Below, piece after piece: positions 53,273 to 60,996 of a stretch of 64,000 nucleotides of DNA. This stretch comes from CBDHDN01 sp965261585 (lineage in GTDB: Bacteria; Pseudomonadota; Alphaproteobacteria; UBA6615): assembly GCA_965261585.1 (NCBI GenBank), contig CBDHDN010000029.1, forward strand, positions 62,001 through 126,000, read 5' to 3'. A model generated the notes under the pieces. That model made no database searches. It was not told where the DNA came from and saw nothing but the letters and a program-made list of their open reading frames with translations. A program made the position numbers and the translations under genes. How positions within the stretch are numbered: the first letter of the stretch is position 1; every line of letters begins with the position of its first letter.

Positions 53273-55501
53273 TTGGAGAACCTGGTCGTCCGCATGGACG
53301 GTCCCGCCGATGCCGGCACCTGGGCCGTGGTCGCCGGCGGCCGCCGCCTCGCGGCCATGAAGGCGCTGGCCGAGGACGGCACGATCGATCCCGACCACCC
53401 GGTGCCCTGCCTGGTCGCCGCCGATCCCGATACAGCGGGCGAGCTGTCGCTGGCGGAGAACATCGTCCGTATCGCCATGCATCCGGCCGACCAGGTGATC
53501 GCCTTCACGAAGCTGGCCGATTCCGGCCTCTCCGTCGCCGAGATCGCCGCGCGCTTCGGCACCTCCGAGCGCCTGGTCGAGCAACGCCTCCGCCTCGGCA
53601 ACGTGGCGCCGGACCTGCTCGACGCCTACCGGGCCGGCGACATCGACCTGGAAGTGCTGAAGGCCTTCTCCGTCACCACCGACCACGCCCGCCAGATGGC
53701 GGCCTGGGAGCAGGTCGCGGCGCAGGGCTACCGGCCCTCCGCCTGGCAGGTGAAGCGGCTGCTGACCGAGGAGCGCGTGTCCGGCACTTCCGCCGTCGCC
53801 AAATTCGTCGGTGTCGAGGACTACGAGGCCGCGGGCGGCAAGGTGCTGCGCGACCTCTTCTCCAGGGAGGACGACAGCGCCGTCTGGTTCGACGACCCCG
53901 CGCTCCTGAACAACCTCGCCATGGAGAAGCTGCGCGCCTTCAAGGACGAGCTCGCGACCCGCTGGAAGTGGGCGATGTCCATGGTCGAGGTCGACTGGAA
54001 CACGACGGCCCGCTACGGGCGGATCCATCCCGAGCCCGCCGAGCGCACGCCGGAGGAACAGGCCGAGATCGAAAAGCTGGAGGCCCGCCAGGGCGTCCTC
54101 GCTGAGCTCGACGACGATGACTGGACCGAAGAGCTGGTCCGCGAGGCCGAAACCATCGAGACCCGCCTCGACGAGATCGAGGGCGGCATCGAGGCCCGGG
54201 CCGTCTACAAGCGCGAGGATTTCGGGATCGCCGGCTGCATCGCCACCATCGCGCGTGACGGCACGCTCCAGGTCATCGACGGGCTGGTCCGGCCCGAGGA
54301 CATGCCGAAAGAGACGGCCGCCGGGGAAGACGGCGACGGAACCGGTGACGGCGATGGCGGCGTTCGCACTGCCGACGACAATACCGCCGAGGCCGGGACC
54401 GGAACCGATACCGGCCGCATCGCCGGACCTGCCATGTCCGCTCCCATGACCCTGCCGAAGGACCGCGAGGCCGAGGCGCGCAAGGAAGCCGGCGTCGGCA
54501 TCGGCCTTGCCGACGACATCCGGTCGGTCCGGACGGCGCTGGTGAAGGCGAAGCTCGCCGGGGACTTCGAGGCCGCCTTCGACCTCATGCTGTTCCAGCT
54601 CGGCCGCTCCGTCTTCACCGACGGCTACCGGGCGCACGCGCTCGACATCGCGATCCGCGAGACCGCCGACCGGCCGACCGTGCGCATGAACGACGAAGAC
54701 TTCGCCGCCTGGAGCCCGGGCGAGGCGATGCTGGAAGACCGCTCCGGTCTCAGCTTCGACTGGCTCACGATCGAGGACGACGGCGAGTCCTTCGCGGCGC
54801 TGCGTGAACTTTCGCAGGCCGAGAAACAGGCGCTGTTCGCCGCCTGCGTCGCGCGGACGGTGAAGGGCCAGCTCGCCTTCGAGCCCCAGGCCCGTCCCGA
54901 GCTGGAGGCCACGGTCGCCCGGCTCGACATCGACTTCGCCAAACACGTGCGCCCGACCGCGGACATGCTGTGGTCGCGCATCAACAAGGGCCGGATTCTG
55001 GAGATCGCCCGCTCGGTGTTGAGTCCGGCCTGGGCCTCGGCGCGGTCGAAGAACAAGAAGCGCGACCTCGCGAAGGCGATGGAGCAGGCCTTCGCCGCCG
55101 GCGATCCGCCGCTCGGCCTCAGCGCCGAGATGCACGCCGCCGCGCTCGCCTGGGTGCCGCCCGGCTTCGCGGCCTTCGACACCGGCCGGGTCGACGACGA
55201 GGCGGACGATGCCGTGACGGCCGCACCGGAGCAGGTGGCCGATGCCTCCGGTCCGGAGCCGGTGGCCGAAGCGGAGGCCGCACGCGCCGCCCCCAACGCC
55301 GAAGGCGACGGCAACGGTCATGCCGCACCGGAGCCCGGTACCACCGACGCCGATGACGGCACGGACGCCGAGCCCGCCGATGCGCCCCCGCCGACCGACG
55401 TCACCGGGGCGACTGGCGCAGTGCCGCCGCCGCACATCAATGGCCGCGACGCGGCTCCGGATCCGCTGGAAATCCCCGAGTTCCTGCGCCGCGTTCACTG
55501 A
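53273..55501 (+). CDS. ParB-like protein, N-terminally truncated
   Basis: 742 residues are readable from TTG 53273. The first residues, E-N-L-V-V-R, correspond to the end of the first ParB strand, so about 45-60 N-terminal residues of the family are missing. The remaining ParB/Srx core is good: G-G-R-R-L-A-A-M (22-29), E-N-I-V-R-I-A-M-H-P-A-D-Q (62-74) and a helix-turn-helix (about 87-107). The rest is a long acidic, low-complexity-containing region found in large ParB-like proteins of plasmids and ICEs. The upstream sequence changes character at about 53265, suggesting a rearrangement junction. It may still be expressed, or be a remnant. Confidence 0.78.
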   Translation: MENLVVRMDGPADAGTWAVVAGGRRLAAMKALAEDGTIDPDHPVPCLVAADPDTAGELSLAENIVRIAMHPADQVIAFTKLADSGLSVAEIAARFGTSERLVEQRLRLGNVAPDLLDAYRAGDIDLEVLKAFSVTTDHARQMAAWEQVAAQGYRPSAWQVKRLLTEERVSGTSAVAKFVGVEDYEAAGGKVLRDLFSREDDSAVWFDDPALLNNLAMEKLRAFKDELATRWKWAMSMVEVDWNTTARYGRIHPEPAERTPEEQAEIEKLEARQGVLAELDDDDWTEELVREAETIETRLDEIEGGIEARAVYKREDFGIAGCIATIARDGTLQVIDGLVRPEDMPKETAAGEDGDGTGDGDGGVRTADDNTAEAGTGTDTGRIAGPAMSAPMTLPKDREAEARKEAGVGIGLADDIRSVRTALVKAKLAGDFEAAFDLMLFQLGRSVFTDGYRAHALDIAIRETADRPTVRMNDEDFAAWSPGEAMLEDRSGLSFDWLTIEDDGESFAALRELSQAEKQALFAACVARTVKGQLAFEPQARPELEATVARLDIDFAKHVRPTADMLWSRINKGRILEIARSVLSPAWASARSKNKKRDLAKAMEQAFAAGDPPLGLSAEMHAAALAWVPPGFAAFDTGRVDDEADDAVTAAPEQVADASGPEPVAEAEAARAAPNAEGDGNGHAAPEPGTTDADDGTDAEPADAPPPTDVTGATGAVPPPHINGRDAAPDPLEIPEFLRRVH

Positions 55502-55521
55502 CCGCTCTCCGGAGCCTCCCA

Positions 55522-55581
55522 ACGCCCCGCCCGGCATATCGCCCCCGGCTCACAAGCCGGGGCAGGCCGGGCGGGGCGTTT
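55522..55581 (+). terminator. Strong hairpin terminator after the ParB-like gene
   Basis: A two-part stem: outer arms ACGCCCCGCCCGGC and GCCGGGCGGGGCGT (14 bp), inner arms CCCCGGCT and AGCCGGGG, followed by TTTC. It starts 20 bases after the ParB-like stop and ends 32 bases before the next gene. Confidence 0.75.
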
Positions 55582-55612
55582 CAGTTTCCACACCTCTCAC
55601 GGAGGTCCACGC

Positions 55613-57439
55613 ATGACCCAGATAGCCAGTACGCCCCCCGGGACGATCCGCGCCCGCATCCACGACAGCGCCATCCGGCGGGTCACGAGGATTTACGCCA
55701 GCACGCTTTCGGATGTCATGTCGGAGGCGTTGCAGAACAGCCGTCGTGCCGATGCCACGCGGGTGCGGATCGCCGTCGACGCGCTCGCCGATCAGCTGTC
55801 CGGCGAGCCCGGTTTCACCGTCACCATCGCGGAAGACGGCAGCGGGATCGTCGATCCCGCCGTCCTTCTTAGCTTCGGCGAGAACGGCTGGTCCGACGAC
55901 CTGGTCCGGCGCGAGGACGCCGCCGGGTTCGGTTTCGCCAGCCTGTCGCGCCGCGGCTGCACCGTGTCGTCGCGGCCGCGCTCGCCGGATGACAGCACCA
56001 TTCCCGGTTGGCGGGTCGATCTCGCCCCGGAACATTTCCTGGGGGAGGCCGAGGCCGCCGTCCATCCCGATGACAGCCTGCCCCGGACCGGATCCGGGGG
56101 AGCCCCGTTTCCGCACGGGACGTCGATATCGTTCGAGGCCACCGAACCCGCCGCCGCGATCCGCAATGCGGCCGAGAATGCCGCCTGGCATTACCCTCTG
56201 CCGGTCATCTTCGAGAGCATCCCGCCCACCGAACCCGGCGACGAGACGAACGTCGTCAGCGAGCAACTCGAACGCCGGGCCTTCCTCGACGGCGCGGTCC
56301 ATGCCGAACCCTGGCGGGGCCTCGCCTTCGGCGTCTATCGCGACCGCCATCGCGGCTACAACGACCCCGACCTCAACTTCCACGGCCTGACCCTGCCGGT
56401 GCGCCTCCCCGCGGTCGAGACCGTCCATGGCGGCATCTGGTCGGTCCGCGCCGACATCGGCGACTGCCCCGATCTGGAACTGGTGCTGCCCGCCCGCAAG
56501 GAAGCCGTCGAGAACGATTTCCTGAAGGCGATGCGGAACGCCGCGCGCCTCGCCATCTACCGCGCGATGGCGGCCGAGTCCTCCCCGCGTCCGGCCTTCG
56601 ACGACTGGAATCGGGCCCGGGACGCCGGCATCGAGATCGCGCCGCCGCCCGCCGTCCTGCGGCCCTGGCGTCCCGCCGTCGCCGATGTCGACGACTGGCG
56701 CGAGCCGCCAAAGCTCGCCCCGGCCGGTGCGGACGCGCTGGTCATGGCCTGCGATCCGGAACCCCCCGAGGCCCAGGCGCTCTGGCGCGCCGCCGAGCGG
56801 AGCGGCATCGCGCCCCTCCTGTTCGAGGCCGACCGGCGGCTCGCGGGATACGCCTGGTACGACGCGCTGGACCGGGTCGCCGATATCGCCACGGAAGTCG
56901 CCGGCCAGGTCTCTGCCTGCAATGCCGATGAGGTGCCCTGGCAGCCGCTCGACCAATTCCCGCTGCCGGAACGGACCGGCGCGCCCGCGGCGCCCTTGCC
57001 CAGACGTCCGCAGGCGATCCGCATGACCCTTGCCGTCAAATCCGTGCAAGGCGCCGGCCGCAGTTTCGAGCTGCCGGCCGATATCGTGTACGCGGGCGAG
57101 GCCTGGTCCTGGGTCGCCGACGCCCTGCCGCTGGTGACCGCCAACAGCGACCTGCAGCCGCACCGGCTCGCGGAACTGCTGCGGGCGGGGTTCTTCTCGG
57201 CCTCGGACGACGCCGATTCGGATGCCTGGGAAACCCAGCGCGACCGCTTCGATCAGGAAGCCCTCCACATCTCGATGAGGCTGCTCGCATCGGACGACGA
57301 AGCCAGGGTCGCCTCGATCGCCGAGGCGGTGCGCCGCGAGCTGTTCTGGCTCGTGCCCCGGGACCGGCCGGTGGAGATCTCCATCTGCCGGCCCGAGGTC
57401 CGGGTGACCCTGCGCGACGCCGTGGAGGCCGCGTCATGA
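55613..57439 (+). CDS. GHKL-family ATPase (Hsp90/MutL-type nucleotide-binding fold)
   Basis: A 608-residue protein with an N-terminal Bergerat ATP-binding domain: N-box E38-A-L-Q-N42-S-R-R-A-D, G1 box E-D75-G-S-G-I-V-D, then F-G-E-N-G-W and the G2 box A-G-F-G-F-A-S-L-S (104-112). This is the motif order of MutL/Hsp90/MORC-like ATPases. The middle region is not recognisable. The C-terminal 40 residues (R-R-E-L-F-W-L-V-P-R-D-R-P-V-E-I-S-I) recur as a separate small protein at 58071. ATG 55613 follows GGAGG. It overlaps the next gene by 4 bases. Role in the block unknown; ATP-driven clamp activity is an inference. Confidence 0.8.
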   Translation: MTQIASTPPGTIRARIHDSAIRRVTRIYASTLSDVMSEALQNSRRADATRVRIAVDALADQLSGEPGFTVTIAEDGSGIVDPAVLLSFGENGWSDDLVRREDAAGFGFASLSRRGCTVSSRPRSPDDSTIPGWRVDLAPEHFLGEAEAAVHPDDSLPRTGSGGAPFPHGTSISFEATEPAAAIRNAAENAAWHYPLPVIFESIPPTEPGDETNVVSEQLERRAFLDGAVHAEPWRGLAFGVYRDRHRGYNDPDLNFHGLTLPVRLPAVETVHGGIWSVRADIGDCPDLELVLPARKEAVENDFLKAMRNAARLAIYRAMAAESSPRPAFDDWNRARDAGIEIAPPPAVLRPWRPAVADVDDWREPPKLAPAGADALVMACDPEPPEAQALWRAAERSGIAPLLFEADRRLAGYAWYDALDRVADIATEVAGQVSACNADEVPWQPLDQFPLPERTGAPAAPLPRRPQAIRMTLAVKSVQGAGRSFELPADIVYAGEAWSWVADALPLVTANSDLQPHRLAELLRAGFFSASDDADSDAWETQRDRFDQEALHISMRLLASDDEARVASIAEAVRRELFWLVPRDRPVEISICRPEVRVTLRDAVEAAS

Positions 57440-57912
57440 CCCGGCCATTCACGGTTCAGGTCGGGTATTCGACCCACGTCGCCAACACCGTCACCGTCGA
57501 GGCCGCCACCCTCGAGCAGGCATTGGAGAAAGCCATCGAGGCCGCCAACAACGACCCCGCGGGCTGGAAATCAAGCGGCCATGTCACCGATTCCTACGTC
57601 GACGCAGTCTGCGAGGGCGCCGACGCGGACCCGTGGGGGGACGTCGCGCTGCCGGTGCCGGACCGCTTCACCGAGCGTGGCGAACCGCCGGTCGTGACCC
57701 TCACCGGTCCCGTTCCACCGGGCGCCGTCGAGATCTCCGGCGGCCGGGTCCTGGTCCGCATCGCAACCGAAGCCAGCACCGTCACCAGCGAGGTTTGCGA
57801 TCCGCCGCATCCACCCGCCAACAAGCCGCTGGTGACGGTTTCCGTCGGACCCGACGCCAAGTCCCGTGTCGAGGTAACCGGCGGCAAGGCCAGGATCCGC
57901 ATCGTCGACTGA
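57436..57912 (+). CDS. Uncharacterised protein with two beta-repeat units
   Basis: A 158-residue protein I do not recognise. It is translationally coupled to the GHKL gene (ATGA overlap). The N-terminal 60 residues contain an alpha/beta stretch (V-T-V-E-A-A-T-L-E-Q-A-L-E-K-A-I-E-A). The second half has two copies of one pattern: A-V-E-I-S-G-G-R-V-L-V-R-I (about 95-107) and R-V-E-V-T-G-G-K-A-R-I-R-I (about 144-156). Related beta units occur in the GHKL C-terminus and the next small protein. Coupling suggests it works with the ATPase. Confidence 0.65.
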   Translation: MTRPFTVQVGYSTHVANTVTVEAATLEQALEKAIEAANNDPAGWKSSGHVTDSYVDAVCEGADADPWGDVALPVPDRFTERGEPPVVTLTGPVPPGAVEISGGRVLVRIATEASTVTSEVCDPPHPPANKPLVTVSVGPDAKSRVEVTGGKARIRIVD

Positions 57913-58070
57913 GCCCGCCTCCGGCCTCACGCCGCCGGCAATCCATCCATCCCCAATGCCGTCCCCGCTCCGCCCGGAGCGGTGGCCGGCGTTTTCCGGG
58001 CGCGGAAAGGCCGGGTCGCGGGAGCGTCCGGCCGGCCGCGTCCCGTCTTCAGCCACAGGAGACCCCACCC

Positions 58071-58307
58071 ATGAAACCCGTCACCGACCACGTCCCGCAG
58101 ACCGCACCGGTCCCGCACACCGCCGCCCCATCCGCGCGGATGCAACCCTGCGACGAGACGCAGAAGCGCGCCATCGCCAATGCCGTCTGGACCGACCTGC
58201 TCTGGCTCCTGCCGCCCGACCGCACGGTCACGATCACCGTCGACGGCGGCAGGGTCGCGGTCGAGCTCGGGCCCGCCGCCCCGGCGCGTTGCGCAATCCC
58301 CCACTGA
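58071..58307 (+). CDS. Small protein resembling the GHKL C-terminal tail
   Basis: A 78-residue product starting at ATG 58071 behind AGGAGACC. After a polar, Pro-rich leader it reads K-R-A-I-A-N-A-V-W-T-D-L-L-W-L-L-P-P-D-R-T-V-T-I-T and G-G-R-V-A-V-E-L, matching the end of the GHKL ATPase (I-A-E-A-V-R-R-E-L-F-W-L-V-P-R-D-R). It may be a stand-alone partner or modifier. It is preceded by a 158-base spacer with GC hairpins (57955-58020). Confidence 0.6.
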   Translation: MKPVTDHVPQTAPVPHTAAPSARMQPCDETQKRAIANAVWTDLLWLLPPDRTVTITVDGGRVAVELGPAAPARCAIPH

Positions 58308-58320
58308 CCGGAGGCGGCCC

Positions 58321-58717
58321 ATGAAACTCTTCACCAGGGCGCAGCGCGAGAAGCTGCTCGCCAACGGCGCACGCCGCGGGGCCGATCACAAGCCCGTCGT
58401 GAGGCTGTTCAATCCTACCGGGGCGGGAACCTGGCTGCTGACCGAACTCGATCCCGACCATCCCGACGATTATGCGTTCGGACTCGCCGATCTCGGCATG
58501 GGATTCCCGGAACTGGGCGATATCGGCATCCGCGAGATAGCGGAATTCCGCGGACTCATGGGCCTCGGCATCGAGCGCGATCCTGTATTTCCGTCCCAAA
58601 CACGCCATCGGCATGTACGCCGAAGCCGCGCGGGCCGCAGGCCGCATCGTCGAGTTCGGACCCGAGCTCGACGCCACCGCCGGGCGATCCCGGGCCGGGA
58701 GCGCCGCCGGCGCCTGA
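58321..58717 (+). pseudogene. DUF2958 protein with one-base frameshift
   Basis: Starts at ATG 58321 (M-K-L-F-T-R-A-Q-R-E-K-L-L-A-N-G) and matches DUF2958 proteins of plasmids and ICEs: P-V-V-R-L-F-N-P, T-W-L-L-T-E-L-D-P and G-L-A-D-L-G-M-G-F-P-E-L-G. After G-I-E-R-D (about 58583) an extra base shifts the frame. Removing it restores Y-F-R-P-K-H-A-I-G-M-Y-A-E-A-A-R-A-A-G-R-I and a stop at 58715-58717 (131 codons). Function unknown; the indel may be technical. Confidence 0.75.
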
Positions 58718-58739
58718 CGGCATTTCCCGCACCGCATTT

Positions 58740-58775
58740 CGCCCCGTCCCGGTCACGCCCGGGGCGGGGCGTTTT
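58740..58775 (+). terminator. Hairpin terminator after the DUF2958 gene
   Basis: Arms CGCCCCGTCCCGG and CCGGGGCGGGGCG (13 bp, one G-U pair) around TCACGC, followed by TTTT. It resembles the hairpin after the ParB-like gene. Confidence 0.75.
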
Positions 58776-58804
58776 CCTTTCCGACCGGACCTGGGAGACC
58801 TCGA

Positions 58805-59555
58805 ATGACACCGCTCGACGCCCCCGAACCGGGCTTCCGCGACATGCCGCTCTACGACGTGCCCGCACCGCCGGACCCGGTCCCGGGAGGCCGCCGGCCG
58901 CCGCCGGCTGCAGGCCCGGTTCCTGCGCGCCGGGCGCGAGGCCGTCGACGACCGCGAGCTGCTGGAACTGCTGCTTTCCGGGCGCGAGTCCGCGGCAGAG
59001 GCGGGTGCGCTCGCCGCGAGCCTGCTGGCGGTGTTCGGCACGGCGCCGCGCGTCCTCGCCGCCCGGCCGGACAGGCTGCGCACCGTGCCCGGCCTCTCCG
59101 GGGACGCCATCGCCGCCATCAAGGCCGCCGAGGCGCTCGGCATCCGCATGGCGCGCGCCGAGGTGCCGGACACCGTGCGCCCGTCATTCGGCAACTACGA
59201 CAAGGTGATCGAGTATTGCCGCACGCTCGCCGGGCACCGCGAGGTGGAGGAGTTCCGGGTTTTGTATCTCGACCGCAAGAATCGTCTCATTGCGGACGAG
59301 CTGCATCAGCGCGGCACGGTCTGCCACACCCCGGTCTATCCCCGCGAGATCTGCGTACGGGCGCTGGAGCTCCCGGCGAGCGCCGTCATCGCGATCCACG
59401 ACCATCCGTCGGGGGACCCGGAGCCGTCCAGGGCGGACATCGACATGACCGGCCGCATGCGCGACGCGCTCAAGACGATCGACGTCACGCTGCTCGACCA
59501 CGTCGTCGTCACGCCGACCGGCTCGGTGAGCTTCCGGGAGCGCGGCCTGCTCTGA
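58805..59555 (+). pseudogene. radC: RadC/JAB-domain protein with one-base frameshift
   Basis: Begins at ATG 58805 (M-T-P-L-D-A-P-E-P-G-F-R-D-M-P-L-Y-D). At about 58885 an extra base shifts the frame. The continuation reads R-R-R-L-Q-A-R-F-L-R-A-G-R-E-A-V-D-D-R-E-L-L-E-L-L-L and runs to 59555. Correcting it gives 249 residues. The RadC helix-hairpin-helix (L-R-T-V-P-G-L-S-G-D) and the JAB metal motif H-D-H-P-S-G-D-P-E-P-S-R-A-D are intact. A GTG at 59031 could start a shorter intact protein. RadC-like JAB proteins are frequent in mobile elements; their role is unclear. Confidence 0.78.
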
Positions 59556-59627
59556 CACGTCCGACCCCCAGCGGCAGCCCCCGCCATCCCCGCATTCCGA
59601 CCCGCACGACGCCGGAAGGAGCCGTCA

Positions 59628-60159
59628 TGCTTCACAGGATCACCGGCCGCGCCGTCAAGTGCGGCCCGTCCGCCATCTCCGCGATCGCCGGCGCCCGACC
59701 CACGAGGCCGCCGCCTTCATACGCCGCCTGTTCGACCGGCATGCCGTCAACGGCGTCTTCATGGACGAGCTCGCGGCCGCGCTCGGGGAGTTCGCCTGGG
59801 TGCCCGACCACGCGCTCCGCCATCCGAAGTTCCGCGAGCGCCGCTACGCCCGCCGCGAGGACGTCTGGCAGCGCATCTTCGCGGACGTCCCCTTTGACCT
59901 CCGCGCCGTCACCCTGGGCACGATGCTGGACGCCGCCCCGTCCGACACGTGGGCGATCTCGGCCGGCAACCATTTCGTCGCCTGGAGCAACGGCCATGTC
60001 GCGGATTCCGGCGCCTGGTTCTCCCGCAAGCCCGCCCCCTGGTTCCGCGCCAATCCCGACCACGACCGCGTTGCACGGCGGCGCATCCGGGAAGCCGTCC
60101 GGTTCGCGCCCCTGTCCGGGGACGACGCTCCGCGCGCGCCATCGTTGAAGGACTGCTGA
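59628..60159 (+). pseudogene. Papain/C39-like small protein with one-base frameshift
   Basis: Starts at ATG 59628 and reads G-R-A-V-K-C-G-P-S-A-I-S-A-I-A-G. At about 59690 an extra base shifts the frame, then P-T-H-E-A-A-A-F-I-R-R-L-F continues to 60159 (176 residues when corrected). The N-terminal K-C-G-P and the later G-N-H-F-V-A-W-S-N-G-H-V-A-D-S resemble the Cys and His-Asp positions of papain-fold (C39-like) peptidases or transglutaminases. This is an inference from motif order only; I do not know a named family. Confidence 0.55.
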
Positions 60160-60161
60160 CC

Positions 60162-60806
60162 ATGCCCAGAATTATCGAGACCGTCGTCTACGCCATCGAC
60201 GAGCTTTCGGACCACGCGAAGGAGGCCGCCCGATCATGGTATCGCGAGGCCGGTCTCCACGACGAGTGGTACGACTTCGTCTACGAGGACTTCGAGACGA
60301 TCTGTGGAATCCTGGGCGTGACGCTCCGGACCAGCCCCGTGAAGCTCTATGGCGGGGGCACGCGGGACAAACCCCAAGTCTATTTCACTGGTTTCTGGAA
60401 TCAGGGAGACGGCGCCAGCTTCTACGGCCACTACAGCCACGCGCGCGGCGCGCCCGGAGCCATCCGCGCCCACGCCCCTCAGGACACGGAGCTGCGCCGC
60501 ATCGCGGACGCCCTGCAGGCCGTGCAGAGAAGGAACTTTTATCAACTGAATGCCACTCTCCGCCAGCAGGGCCGCTACTGCCACGAGTATTGCATGGCCA
60601 TCGAGGTCGAGCGCGACAGCCCGACCTGGCAGCCGCCGACGGACGGCGCCGAGGACAGCGTGACCGAAGCGCTGCGCGACCTGGCGCGCTGGCTCTACCG
60701 CCAGCTCCAGCGCGAGTACGAGCACCAGACCTCGGACGCCGTCGTCGACGAAGCGATCGCCGTGAACGCGTGGTCATTCACGGCAGAAGGCGAACGCTTC
60801 GGCTGA
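60162..60806 (+). CDS. Uncharacterised plasmid/ICE protein
   Basis: A 214-residue protein starting at ATG 60162, two bases after the preceding stop. It contains T-V-V-Y-A-I-D-E-L-S-D-H-A-K-E-A-A-R-S-W-Y-R, W-Y-D-F-V-Y-E-D-F, Y-F-T-G-F-W-N-Q-G-D-G-A-S-F-Y-G and a C-terminal helix W-L-Y-R-Q-L-Q-R-E-Y-E. Similar proteins are common in phages and conjugative elements, sometimes labelled as toxin-antitoxin stability antitoxins without proof. Its presence supports a mobile origin of the block. Confidence 0.65.
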   Translation: MPRIIETVVYAIDELSDHAKEAARSWYREAGLHDEWYDFVYEDFETICGILGVTLRTSPVKLYGGGTRDKPQVYFTGFWNQGDGASFYGHYSHARGAPGAIRAHAPQDTELRRIADALQAVQRRNFYQLNATLRQQGRYCHEYCMAIEVERDSPTWQPPTDGAEDSVTEALRDLARWLYRQLQREYEHQTSDAVVDEAIAVNAWSFTAEGERFG

Positions 60807-60996
60807 CGCGGCCCGCCTGAGCCCGCCTCCAGCTTCCTGAACTCAACCGCCGGGCCGCGCGCCGGCCAGGTTCCCCCGGCGTGCCTTGCGCCGGCCGGAG
60901 TCCGGCCAGCCGGCCCGGGGCAGTTCGGCGGGCCGGCGCGGGAGCACCCGTTCCGCGCCCGCGCCGGTTTCACGCCCTACCAGCACGGAGATCGCC

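Noticed and set aside
53243..55537. 764-codon open frame on the minus strand
   Set aside because: Antisense of the ParB-like gene; no recognisable motif and a shadow-like composition.
55550..57268. 572-codon open frame on the minus strand
   Set aside because: Antisense of the GHKL ATPase, which has clear N, G1 and G2 boxes.
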